DNA from: Clostridiaceae bacterium M8S5
GTDB lineage: Bacteria; Bacillota; Clostridia; Tissierellales; MCWD3
DNA length: 64,000 bases
Direction: 5' to 3'
Assembly: GCA_029227815.1 (NCBI GenBank)
Contig: CP118523.1
Coordinates: 2,480,001 to 2,544,000 of the forward strand
Positions 36,395 to 44,560 of this stretch are shown piece by piece. The number at the start of each line of letters is the position of its first letter. The stretch's first letter is position 1. The notes under the pieces are model-generated. The model had not been told where the DNA came from. It searched no databases and was given only the letters and a program-made list of their open reading frames with translations. The translations under genes were made by a program, and so were the position numbers.

Positions 36395-38317
36395 TTATTG
36401 TTCTTCTTTAGGCAAAGGAGTCATGATATTAAATACTGGATCAATTGTATCATGTGTGTATAGGAATAGTAACCATTTCTTCCTATCACCTTCTACATTT
36501 ATTTCGGAGAATTTAGGTTTATTGTTAGTGGTTGCTAGCTCATACAATATGCTTTTAGCCATTGTTACTGTTACATCTGCATCTTCACATATCTCGTCGC
36601 TCAAATATCTAAATATGCCTCGCTTAACCTCTGTACATGCTTTCTCGTTTCTATCTGGGATTATGAAGTTAATTTTATAATCCATATCTCCAGCTTTTAT
36701 ACCTTCTATTCTAATACTAAGTAGATATAATACTTTTTCAAGAGGTATATTATCAAGAGTTTGACTAGTTATCGTTGTATCAATCAATGGAAGTTTTCCA
36801 TATCTAAGTTCAAATGATCCCATTAGGTATATATTTCTCCACGGTCCTGACTCTGCTATATATCCTAATTGTTCAAGTGCATCTGCACATAACATCTTTG
36901 CTTTTTTATTACTCGGATTAGCAAATATAACTTGCTTAGTAACCTCTGCAACCCATTGATATTCACCCAATTCATATGACTTAGCTGCTTTTTTAATAAC
37001 TTCTTCTTCTCCTCCCATGTATTCTACGTATTTTTTTGCAGAATCCTGTGGTAATAATAAATTGAGATCTACTGGATTACCATTAAACCATCCCATATAT
37101 TTCTGATATATCGCCTTTACATTGTGATTAATAGTCCCGTAAAATGGGCTATTATACCATTCATCATTGAGAGACTTAGGAAACTCTATCATTCTACCAA
37201 CTTCATCAATTGTATATCCTTTATTTATTAATCTAAGTGTCTGATCATTCATATATTGATATAAATCTCTCTGCTTTGATAGATAATCTAAGCAATATTC
37301 ATTTCCATATCTAGACCAAGTATGAACACAAAATACTGATGTTAGGTCAGCTCCAAATAAATCTATTGCCTCCTGAATATGGTCTGCCCAAGCTACAGGA
37401 TCTCTTACCTGAGCACCTCTAAGTGTATAAATGTTATGAAGAGTAGCAGTACACATCTCAGCAATACATAAGGATTTTTCTTCTGGAAAATAAAAACTCA
37501 TTTCTGCTGGAGCCTCTGAATCAGGAGATAGATGGAATTGCACTCTAACGCCATCTATAATCTTTTCACAATATTTATCATCACTACCTTTTGTTATTTC
37601 AACTATCTTATCTGTTAGAGTTACCGTACCAATTGAAGCATATTTACCTATACCACAGTCAATCTGCCCTTTTTCGTCACGAAGTAAAATCTCTCCATAC
37701 ATGTATTCACTTCTTCTAGTCATAGCTACACCAGCATTGACATTTTCCTCAATAACTGCTGTACTAAAGCCTTTAGGTACATACACCTTAACATCTCCTA
37801 TTGAATTATAGTTAAGCACTCCTAGCACTCCACCATAGTGATCAACATGAGAATGTGAAATTATAATAGCACTTACTGGTCTATCTTCAAAATTTTTAGC
37901 GACAAAATCAAGTGCTGCTGTAGCAGTTTCTTCAGATGTCAAGCAACCTACTACTATCCATCCTGTTTTTCCCCTTATTAATTCCATATTAGCAAGGTCA
38001 TAACCCCTAATTTGGAATATATTTTCTGTAATCTTGAATAAACCTGTCTTGATATTCATTTTTCCTTGCTCCCATAGTTTTGGGTGCACTGTATCAGGCA
38101 TATCATCTTCTAGTAAAAACTTGTATCGTTTTAAATTCCACACTGGTATAAAAGAATGTTCTTTACCAACCACTGGTAGTTTACCATCTACTATTTGGTT
38201 CATATTAGCTAGCTTTTCTTCTTCCTTTAACTTTTCCCAGTTCATTTCCTTGTACGCTTTCTCATTCATTAGCTTAGTTTTTCCAGTAGCTGGTTTTCTA
38301 AGTTTATTAAAAATCAA
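36395..38317 (-). CDS. Alkylsulfatase-like metallo-beta-lactamase-fold protein
   Basis: A 640-aa homolog of the SdsA1/BDS1 linear alkylsulfatases that hydrolyse alkyl sulfates. Metal motif IISHSHVDHYGGVLG (HxHxDH), APAEMSFYFPEEKSLCIAEMC, then a long helical region with IQEAIDLFGADL and a C-terminal SCP2-like domain. No signal peptide is visible, so it may be cytoplasmic. TTG at 38317 is chosen because GGAGGTG lies 5 nt upstream; an in-frame earlier start would include it. Downstream of other MBL genes. Confidence 0.85.
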   Translation of the reverse strand: MIFNKLRKPATGKTKLMNEKAYKEMNWEKLKEEEKLANMNQIVDGKLPVVGKEHSFIPVWNLKRYKFLLEDDMPDTVHPKLWEQGKMNIKTGLFKITENIFQIRGYDLANMELIRGKTGWIVVGCLTSEETATAALDFVAKNFEDRPVSAIIISHSHVDHYGGVLGVLNYNSIGDVKVYVPKGFSTAVIEENVNAGVAMTRRSEYMYGEILLRDEKGQIDCGIGKYASIGTVTLTDKIVEITKGSDDKYCEKIIDGVRVQFHLSPDSEAPAEMSFYFPEEKSLCIAEMCTATLHNIYTLRGAQVRDPVAWADHIQEAIDLFGADLTSVFCVHTWSRYGNEYCLDYLSKQRDLYQYMNDQTLRLINKGYTIDEVGRMIEFPKSLNDEWYNSPFYGTINHNVKAIYQKYMGWFNGNPVDLNLLLPQDSAKKYVEYMGGEEEVIKKAAKSYELGEYQWVAEVTKQVIFANPSNKKAKMLCADALEQLGYIAESGPWRNIYLMGSFELRYGKLPLIDTTITSQTLDNIPLEKVLYLLSIRIEGIKAGDMDYKINFIIPDRNEKACTEVKRGIFRYLSDEICEDADVTVTMAKSILYELATTNNKPKFSEINVEGDRKKWLLFLYTHDTIDPVFNIMTPLPKEEQ

Positions 38318-38371
38318 AAAATCACCTCCGTTATTAAACTTATGACCCAAACCATCCTACTATGATAATTT

Positions 38372-38566
38372 TTAAACTATTCTAAGACATAAGAAATAAT
38401 CATCAATATAAAAATCAATGATTATTTTATGTATTTCAAGACTCTTCTTAACTAGACTAGTCAATATATACTCAATCATATCTCTTACTTTGTCCTTTGA
38501 ACATACAGGTCCATGTTCCGGTATAAAATACTCTATATCACTTTCTAATAGATTCTTCATCGTCAC
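38372..38566 (-). pseudogene. Remnant of a metallo-beta-lactamase-fold gene
   Basis: A 64-codon frame starting NLLESDIEYFIPEHGPVCSK resembles only the C-terminal part of MBL-fold enzymes (l..yiPgHGpv.sk..v.....yi). No N-terminal part, metal motif or good ribosome binding site precedes it. Probably what remains of an older MBL gene between two intact ones; chance is less likely given the motif. Confidence 0.5.
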
Positions 38567-38634
38567 TTATTTGGTATATGTTAAAATGTTTATACTTATT
38601 TATTATTTTCTTCAAGTGTTACCACCTCTTTAAT

Positions 38635-39390
38635 TTATACCATTGTAGTATTGTTTTCATGCCATCTAGAAAACGCCCACTCATTTGGGCTTTCAACACA
38701 TTCTTCAAACTTTACATTTCCGTTATTATCTAAAATTCTCTCTAAATACTTTATTCTCTTTGTTATTTCTACTTTAATGTTTTCTTTACCTTCTATCTTA
38801 TTACCATGTGCTAGTATTAACATATTAGGATTTAATAATTTCAAACGTTTTAGGCTTTCTATATGCTCTGTAATTGTACCATCTGAACATATATATGGAG
38901 TTACAGTTTTATCTTGTCTACTAGCCATAACTAAATCCCCCGGACATGCAACATCATTATCCACTATTATAATTAAACCACATTTGCTATGCCCTTTAGA
39001 TTTAATCAACTTTATATTATAATCTCCAAACTCTTTTGTTATGCTACTAGATACCAAAACATCTGGCTCTTTATATTTGTACTTAGTCCCACTACAGCTC
39101 ATTGTATAATTATTTTTATATTCGTCACTACATGTTACTATGGCACCTTCAAATACTCCTGTACCATTAGCATGATCTGGATGACAGTGTGATAATATTA
39201 TCTCATTCACTTCTATTCCCTTAGAATTCAAATCCTCTAACACTTTTATAGATTGTTCCTCGTAAGCCGTATCAATCAATAATGCTCTATCATTATCTCT
39301 CAATACTGTAATCCTACAATCCAGATTTTCATTTCCATCTGGATCAAAAACATATTGAATTATCTTATCATTTACATTTATTATCTTCAT
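38635..39390 (-). CDS. MBL-fold metallo-hydrolase
   Basis: A 251-aa metallo-beta-lactamase-fold enzyme: IILSHCHPDHANGTG (HxHxDH), a later SKGHSKCGLIII His and CPGDLVMASRQ Asp. Glyoxalase II/lactonase-type fold; substrate unknown. ATG at 39390 has GAGGTGGAGTAT upstream. A terminator separates it from the radical SAM genes, so it is probably not cotranscribed with them. Confidence 0.85.
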   Translation of the reverse strand: MKIINVNDKIIQYVFDPDGNENLDCRITVLRDNDRALLIDTAYEEQSIKVLEDLNSKGIEVNEIILSHCHPDHANGTGVFEGAIVTCSDEYKNNYTMSCSGTKYKYKEPDVLVSSSITKEFGDYNIKLIKSKGHSKCGLIIIVDNDVACPGDLVMASRQDKTVTPYICSDGTITEHIESLKRLKLLNPNMLILAHGNKIEGKENIKVEITKRIKYLERILDNNGNVKFEECVESPNEWAFSRWHENNTTMV

Positions 39391-39433
39391 ATACTCCACC
39401 TCATTTATATTATTTTATTAAATTATAATAAAA

Positions 39434-39461
39434 AAACACTGTCAACAATGTGTCAGTGTTT
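39434..39461 (-). terminator. Rho-independent terminator of the radical SAM operon
   Basis: AAACACTG pairs with CAGTGTTT; on the minus strand a run of T follows (TTTTTTTATTATAATT). It lies just after the B12-binding radical SAM gene. Confidence 0.8.
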
Positions 39462-39478
39462 ATAAATAAAATTTGTAT

Positions 39479-40996
39479 TTAAGCGTAACTTTTTATTTTT
39501 CTTACTTTATTAATAAGTTTATCTAAAGATTCTTTATCTACTATACCTTTTTCACCATTTTCTATTGACTTCTTAAATAGTTTTAGGCACAATATCCTCA
39601 TTGATTTTGTGCTATAGCTAAAAAAGTCTAAATTATTATCTATTATCATTTGAGATATCTGCTCTATCCAATAATCATGGTTTTCTTTAAAACATGCCAT
39701 ATTTTTGTCTATAATTTTGTACCCATATATAGGTTTATATTTATCTAATATCTCTTGTTCTTCATTTGTTGTGTATTCAAGTACAAAATCATCAATAATA
39801 TCACTTTCTTTTAACTCATTAGCTATAGGTGTACCTGCTAGGACACCTAATGCATTACTAAATATAGATATAAATTCCTCAGAATACTCTACTATTTTAG
39901 TTTTAACAAAAAATCTATATATCTCCCATAGCTCATCAATTGTCGTATACATATCGTATAGTATGAAGTTGATATTATATGATAATCCTAAAGTCTGTAT
40001 TTTTTTTATAGCCTGCTCACTTTGCTCTACTTTTATCCCTTTCTTCCATGTGTTTAGCATTCTTTGACTAGCGGATTCTACTCCTATATTTACATGCTTT
40101 AAACCCGCATCTCTAAGTGGCAACAATACCTCATTGATCATATCTGTTACTCGTGCCTCCATAGCAAATTCTATGTCTAGCTTTTCTCTCTTTATAGCAC
40201 CACAAAACTCCAAAGCTCTCTTTCTTCCCTCTCGAGTTCCACCTATAAAATTATCATCACTAAATGCAAATTGATTTACACCTGTAGTCTCCACTAAATG
40301 CTTTATCTCAGCAACAACACTTTCTACACTTCTAATTCTTCTCGTCTTGTTATAAAAAGCTGCAACATCACAATAAACACACCTATATGTACAACCTCTA
40401 GACGTAGAAATCAAGTGTGTTCTATCATCAACATCCTTTCCAACTTCTAAAGGATATGTCTCTTCATTCACTCGTGTAGGATATGGTAGATTTTCTATAT
40501 CTACCAAACTAACCTTTGCATAGTCACTTATTATTTCATCACCACTTTTATAATAGAAGCCATCAATATCCTGTTTGAATGTTTTATTTACGATTTGAGT
40601 AACTAATTGAGAAAATGATATCTCCCCATCTCCTAAAGCTAAAGAATCTATATCCAAAAACTCTAGCATTTTATCTTTACAGGATACTGCTCCATGTCCT
40701 CCTATACTTATATGCCCTTTGTAGTTTCTTTCTCTAAGCTTATTTACTATTTTAACTGTCGGAGGTAATGAGGTATAGAAATTGCAAGATAGACCTATTA
40801 CTTCTGGATCAAGCTCTAGTATTTTATCTACAGTATCATCTACACTCCAATCATTCAAATAAGCATTCAATATCATTCCTTTATGTGTTTGTGAAGCAAC
40901 CGCATTTATATATCCTATCCCTAGGCAAACATCATCTATTGCCTTTTTATGATTTTCTAACTTGGGAGGATTTACTAAAACATAATCACATTTCAT
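39479..40996 (-). CDS. B12-binding radical SAM enzyme of the peptide locus
   Basis: A 505-aa class B-type radical SAM protein. The N-terminal 130 residues form a cobalamin-binding-type Rossmann domain (PEVIGLSCNFYTSLPPTV and GHISIGGHGAV), but the DxHxxG cobalt ligand motif is not seen, so B12 may bind without lower His ligation. The radical SAM core has the CxxxCxxC motif in GCTYRCVYCDV near residue 200 and NFIGGTREG, MEARVTD. Such enzymes often methylate unactivated carbons in peptides. ATG at 40996 has AGGTG upstream; 34 nt after the SPASM gene. Confidence 0.85.
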   Translation of the reverse strand: MKCDYVLVNPPKLENHKKAIDDVCLGIGYINAVASQTHKGMILNAYLNDWSVDDTVDKILELDPEVIGLSCNFYTSLPPTVKIVNKLRERNYKGHISIGGHGAVSCKDKMLEFLDIDSLALGDGEISFSQLVTQIVNKTFKQDIDGFYYKSGDEIISDYAKVSLVDIENLPYPTRVNEETYPLEVGKDVDDRTHLISTSRGCTYRCVYCDVAAFYNKTRRIRSVESVVAEIKHLVETTGVNQFAFSDDNFIGGTREGRKRALEFCGAIKREKLDIEFAMEARVTDMINEVLLPLRDAGLKHVNIGVESASQRMLNTWKKGIKVEQSEQAIKKIQTLGLSYNINFILYDMYTTIDELWEIYRFFVKTKIVEYSEEFISIFSNALGVLAGTPIANELKESDIIDDFVLEYTTNEEQEILDKYKPIYGYKIIDKNMACFKENHDYWIEQISQMIIDNNLDFFSYSTKSMRILCLKLFKKSIENGEKGIVDKESLDKLINKVRKIKSYA

Positions 40997-41030
40997 ATTT
41001 GTCACCTACTTTCATAGTAATTTATAAATA

Positions 41031-42371
41031 TTAGCAAAGCGCTAGTTTTCCTCTTAAGTAATTTAAGTATTTATCAACTGCTTTTTTCTGCATCTTACAG
41101 AAGTGGCCACTCTGAGCTTTATTGTTTTTAACTAACACACATCCTCCTCCGCAAAGTAAAGCAATATTACATTTGTTACAATCTTTTCTACTCTCATCAG
41201 TCAGTATGTTTTGATAAAAACCTTTGTTCTCAAAGCTATATTTTCTTGTTTCAGGATAAAAACTCCACGTTTTATAGTTATCATTTTGAATTGCCTCTGG
41301 GCAGTTAAATACATTTCCATCTGGCGTAATTATATAGTTATATATAGAGTTTGCCTCACAGTTAGAGAAACTTGGAAGTCTACTACCATTCACTTTAGTA
41401 ATCGAATCTACTAGATACCCTAGCAATGGAAAAGACCCCTTTTCGACCAAATTGAGCTTATCAAGAGCTATTGCTAAGTCAGCTTCATCTACCATGTTTT
41501 CATTATCTAGATTATGATGATCTGTTACTGTACTAAAATAATATGAGAAGTTATCGTACATAAGTAGATCGCTATCATCAATAACATCATTAACCATCTC
41601 TTCTATATTCCCTATATTAGATTTATCTATATTAACTCTCATATCTGTATCAATTCCCATATCTAATATTTTTTCTGCATTCTCTAATATAATATCAAAC
41701 GATCCTGAACCATCTTTAAATATACGTCTTTTGTCATGAGTTGATTTATCCCCGTCTAATGTTACCTGAATCTTCTTTAATATATCTTTGTATTCATCAA
41801 ATAAATCCAAAAATTCTGTTAGCTGTGTTCCGTTAGTAGTTATGATCATGTCTATATGATTAATGTTAGCGAACTCAAATATTTTTTGTACAATATCATA
41901 GTTTTCCTTAAGTAATGGTTCTCCTCCAAAAAGCTCTATAGTTGATTGTTTAGGATTTTCTTTTATCCTTTCAAGTATAAAATCAAATAATCTATCTAAT
42001 TTGTCATCATCTAATATAGCCTTCTTATCTGCAAAGCTATGCTCAAAACAGTACGGACAGCATAGATTACAATCAAGAGTTGGACAGATAACAAAATAGT
42101 TATTTTCATATCTATCTCCTAACGATTTGATATATGTATCATACACAAACTTTTCGCTTATATTGCTACCTTCTTCAATTAAATAACCTGATTTTATTAA
42201 CTCATCTATTTCTTCTTTTTCAAGGTTGTCTATCATACTCATATCTTTACTTTTTAAAAACTTAGCTATCTTACTATTAGCCAAATCAATTGACCCTGTT
42301 AACCCATTAAAAATAAAATTATCCTCAAAATCAACTGAATGAACATATATCCTTTGACATAGTTTCATCAT
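41031..42371 (-). CDS. SPASM radical SAM peptide maturase
   Basis: A 446-aa enzyme. The first 80 residues end in NLEKEEIDELIKSGYLIEEG, like the winged-helix leader-binding part of peptide maturases. The SAM cluster motif is CNLCCPYC near residues 98-105, with the FGGEPLL motif after it. The C-terminal SPASM domain has ITPDGNVFNCPE and CNKCNIALLCGGGCV, with a final HFC, for two auxiliary FeS clusters. Such enzymes form thioether or C-C crosslinks in small peptides. It lies downstream of the 33-aa precursor. ATG at 42371; GGAGG upstream. Confidence 0.9.
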   Translation of the reverse strand: MMKLCQRIYVHSVDFEDNFIFNGLTGSIDLANSKIAKFLKSKDMSMIDNLEKEEIDELIKSGYLIEEGSNISEKFVYDTYIKSLGDRYENNYFVICPTLDCNLCCPYCFEHSFADKKAILDDDKLDRLFDFILERIKENPKQSTIELFGGEPLLKENYDIVQKIFEFANINHIDMIITTNGTQLTEFLDLFDEYKDILKKIQVTLDGDKSTHDKRRIFKDGSGSFDIILENAEKILDMGIDTDMRVNIDKSNIGNIEEMVNDVIDDSDLLMYDNFSYYFSTVTDHHNLDNENMVDEADLAIALDKLNLVEKGSFPLLGYLVDSITKVNGSRLPSFSNCEANSIYNYIITPDGNVFNCPEAIQNDNYKTWSFYPETRKYSFENKGFYQNILTDESRKDCNKCNIALLCGGGCVLVKNNKAQSGHFCKMQKKAVDKYLNYLRGKLALC

Positions 42372-42413
42372 ATTAACCTCCAGTCATCGTATAGATATTG
42401 TGTATAGGGGCAT

Positions 42414-42438
42414 CTCAAAAACTTTGAGAAACCCCTAT
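42414..42438 (-). terminator. Attenuator-like hairpin between precursor and maturase genes
   Basis: On the minus strand AGGGGTTTCTCAAA pairs with TTTGAGATGCCCCT around a tight loop, between the precursor stop (42452) and the SPASM gene start (42371). Such hairpins let precursor mRNA exceed enzyme mRNA in RiPP operons. Confidence 0.7.
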
Positions 42439-42451
42439 GTTATCACATTTC

Positions 42452-42553
42452 TTAGTGAATTGTTACTTTTTCTTTAGTAACTTTCTTTAGGCAACAAGAA
42501 CCTGATGAACCTTCGCTAGCTTGTAACCATGAAGCATTACTCATTTTTTTCAT
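42452..42553 (-). CDS. 33-aa precursor peptide with SCC motif (putative RiPP)
   Basis: Starts MKKMSNASWLQASEGSSGSC and continues with a second Cys and a basic KKVTKEKVTIH tail: two adjacent Cys near residues 20-21 after a Ser/Gly-rich stretch. AAAGGAGG lies 7-8 nt before ATG. It is the first gene of the operon with the SPASM and B12 radical SAM enzymes, divergent to two ABC exporters. Size, position, ribosome binding site and the hairpin after it identify it as the substrate. No known RiPP class is recognised; sactipeptide/ranthipeptide-like thioethers are possible. Confidence 0.8.
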   Translation of the reverse strand: MKKMSNASWLQASEGSSGSCCLKKVTKEKVTIH

Positions 42554-42634
42554 AAATATTCCCTCCTTTAATTTTTTATAACTACTCAACAACAAAAGTA
42601 AATTTGTCATCGAATATTTCCTGATTCTATTTAC

Positions 42635-42662
42635 ATTATAACATATGTTACAATTTTGTAAA
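42635..42662 (-). promoter_or_regulatory. Promoter of the precursor gene with a palindrome at -10
   Basis: TTTACA (42657-42662), 16-nt spacer, TATAAT (42635-42640) on the minus strand. The perfect 12-bp palindrome TAACATATGTTA (42639-42650) overlaps the -10 and looks like an operator. Confidence 0.6.
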
Positions 42663-42664
42663 TA

Positions 42665-42693
42665 TTGATTTTATTTGTTAAATATTATATAAT
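42665..42693 (+). promoter_or_regulatory. Promoter of the ABC exporter genes
   Basis: TTGATT (42665-42670), 17-nt spacer, TATAAT (42688-42693) on the plus strand, back to back with the precursor promoter. Confidence 0.6.
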
Positions 42694-42768
42694 AATATAA
42701 AATAAGGATATAGCTACGTTTTAACGCACTAAAATTATTTCAATTTTTTTGAAAAGGAGCCTAATTTT

Positions 42769-44559
42769 ATGAACAAAACACAAAAAAAATATATTTTTTT
42801 TGATACAATTAGTCATTTAATAAAAAATGTCAATAAACAAAATCCAAAACTTTATATATTTTTCTTTATTTTTACAATATTAGAGCTTGTTTTTCCATTC
42901 TTCTCCATATTACTGCCAAAGATGCTAATAGACAATATACTAAATCCTCATATAAATTCAATCATATACATAGTTATTTTATATTTTGTTTCCACAAGTA
43001 TTGTAGGTTTTACCAAAACATATATCAAAGAAAATTGTCATACTAAAATTTCATTATTGAGATTAACTTACTTAAAAAAACAAACTCAAAAGCTACTGCG
43101 AATGGATTATAAATATGTGGAAAGTGCGATGTTTTATGAAGAAAATGGACGAGCATTTAGCGCAACTAGTACCACTGAAAATGGTGTAGAAGGTGTATAC
43201 CATAGATTATTCAAATCTCCTTCAGTCTTATTATCTTGTATAGCTTTATCAATATGGTTAAGTTATGTAAACATATTAATTTTTCTAGGGCTAATACTCA
43301 ATTTATTAGTAAACCTATGGATTCAAAAACAAGTTAACGATTACCAGTACTCACTAAAAAGAGATATTTCGCATCAAGAACGTAAAAAAAGATATTACTA
43401 TGATATAACACATGATTTTTCATATGGTAAGGATATTAGACTTTATAGTTTAAAAGAGAGAATTATACATAATTACAAAGATGAATTAAAGAAGTTTATA
43501 TCTTTGCACAAACTTATTCAGAAAAAACAATTTATACTTGGTTTTTTAGGCTTATTATCGTTACTCATTAGTAATATGCTAATGTATGGAATACTAATAT
43601 ATAAAGTTGTAGGTGGTATGTCTATAGCTAATTTTTCAATGTATCTAGCACTTATAATACAACTTACATTCTTGTTAAACACACTACTTACAGATATTTC
43701 ATTCATATACATAGAAACCGCTTATATAAGTGATTTATTTAAACTACTAGATTCAGATTTAGTCGAAAACAAAGGTAATAAAAAAGCGATTAAAAACTCA
43801 ACATTAGATATAAAGTTTAAAAACGTAAGTTTTAAATACCCAAAAAGTGATATATATGTATTTAAGAATTTGAACCTACACATACCTAAAAATCAACGGT
43901 TAGGAATAGTCGGAATAAATGGCTCAGGCAAATCCACATTCATAAAATTACTAGTGGGCTTATTTAATGTTACTGATGGAGATATACTTATCAATGATAT
44001 ATCTATTAATGAATTTGATAAAAAAGAGCTATTTTCTATGTTTTCGGTTCTCTTTCAAGATGTAAATATATTGGCTTATACTTTAGGTGAAAATATTGCA
44101 TGTACCAATGATGTCGATAATGAAAAGGCTATAAAAGTATTACATAAAGCAGGTTTGAGTCATTTGGCAAACAAATCAACATCAGGACTATCACAAATGA
44201 TGCTTAAAATAATAGATGCAAATGGTAGAATATTATCTGGAGGAGAGAGCCAAAAACTTGCTATAGCACGATCACTATACAAAGACGGAAATATGGTTAT
44301 TATGGACGAGCCCACAAGTGCATTAGATGCTCTAGCTGAAGCTGAAATATATGAAAAATTTAATAGTTTAATTGAAAATAAAACCTCTATTTTCATATCT
44401 CATAGATTATCAAGTACCAAATTTTGTGATAAGATAGCTTTTTTTAGTAATGATGGGCTTGCAGAGTATGGCACTCATCAAGAACTAATGGATCTGAAAG
44501 GGTCATACTACAACATGTTTATAACTCAAGGAAGATACTATCAAAAGGAGATTAGCTAG
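42769..44559 (+). CDS. ABC exporter half-transporter 1 of the peptide locus
   Basis: A 596-aa TMD-NBD fusion of the MsbA/LanT-like exporter type without an N-terminal C39 peptidase domain. About five to six spans in residues 20-310. NBD: Walker A GINGSGKST near residue 382, signature LSGGESQ near 490, Walker [13 protein letters not shown] near 510, switch His in ISHRL. Start ATG after AAAAGGAG. It ends 1 nt before the next gene; the two would form a heterodimer exporting the peptide. Since no peptidase is fused, leader removal must happen elsewhere. Confidence 0.9.
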   Translation: MNKTQKKYIFFDTISHLIKNVNKQNPKLYIFFFIFTILELVFPFFSILLPKMLIDNILNPHINSIIYIVILYFVSTSIVGFTKTYIKENCHTKISLLRLTYLKKQTQKLLRMDYKYVESAMFYEENGRAFSATSTTENGVEGVYHRLFKSPSVLLSCIALSIWLSYVNILIFLGLILNLLVNLWIQKQVNDYQYSLKRDISHQERKKRYYYDITHDFSYGKDIRLYSLKERIIHNYKDELKKFISLHKLIQKKQFILGFLGLLSLLISNMLMYGILIYKVVGGMSIANFSMYLALIIQLTFLLNTLLTDISFIYIETAYISDLFKLLDSDLVENKGNKKAIKNSTLDIKFKNVSFKYPKSDIYVFKNLNLHIPKNQRLGIVGINGSGKSTFIKLLVGLFNVTDGDILINDISINEFDKKELFSMFSVLFQDVNILAYTLGENIACTNDVDNEKAIKVLHKAGLSHLANKSTSGLSQMMLKIIDANGRILSGGESQKLAIARSLYKDGNMVIMDEPTSALDALAEAEIYEKFNSLIENKTSIFISHRLSSTKFCDKIAFFSNDGLAEYGTHQELMDLKGSYYNMFITQGRYYQKEIS

Positions 44560-44560
44560 A

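Noticed and set aside
38635-39390. MBL-fold hydrolase as the third enzyme of the RiPP operon
   Set aside because: A strong terminator at 39434-39461 separates it from the radical SAM genes and it has its own ribosome binding site; a role in peptide maturation is not supported by the sequence.
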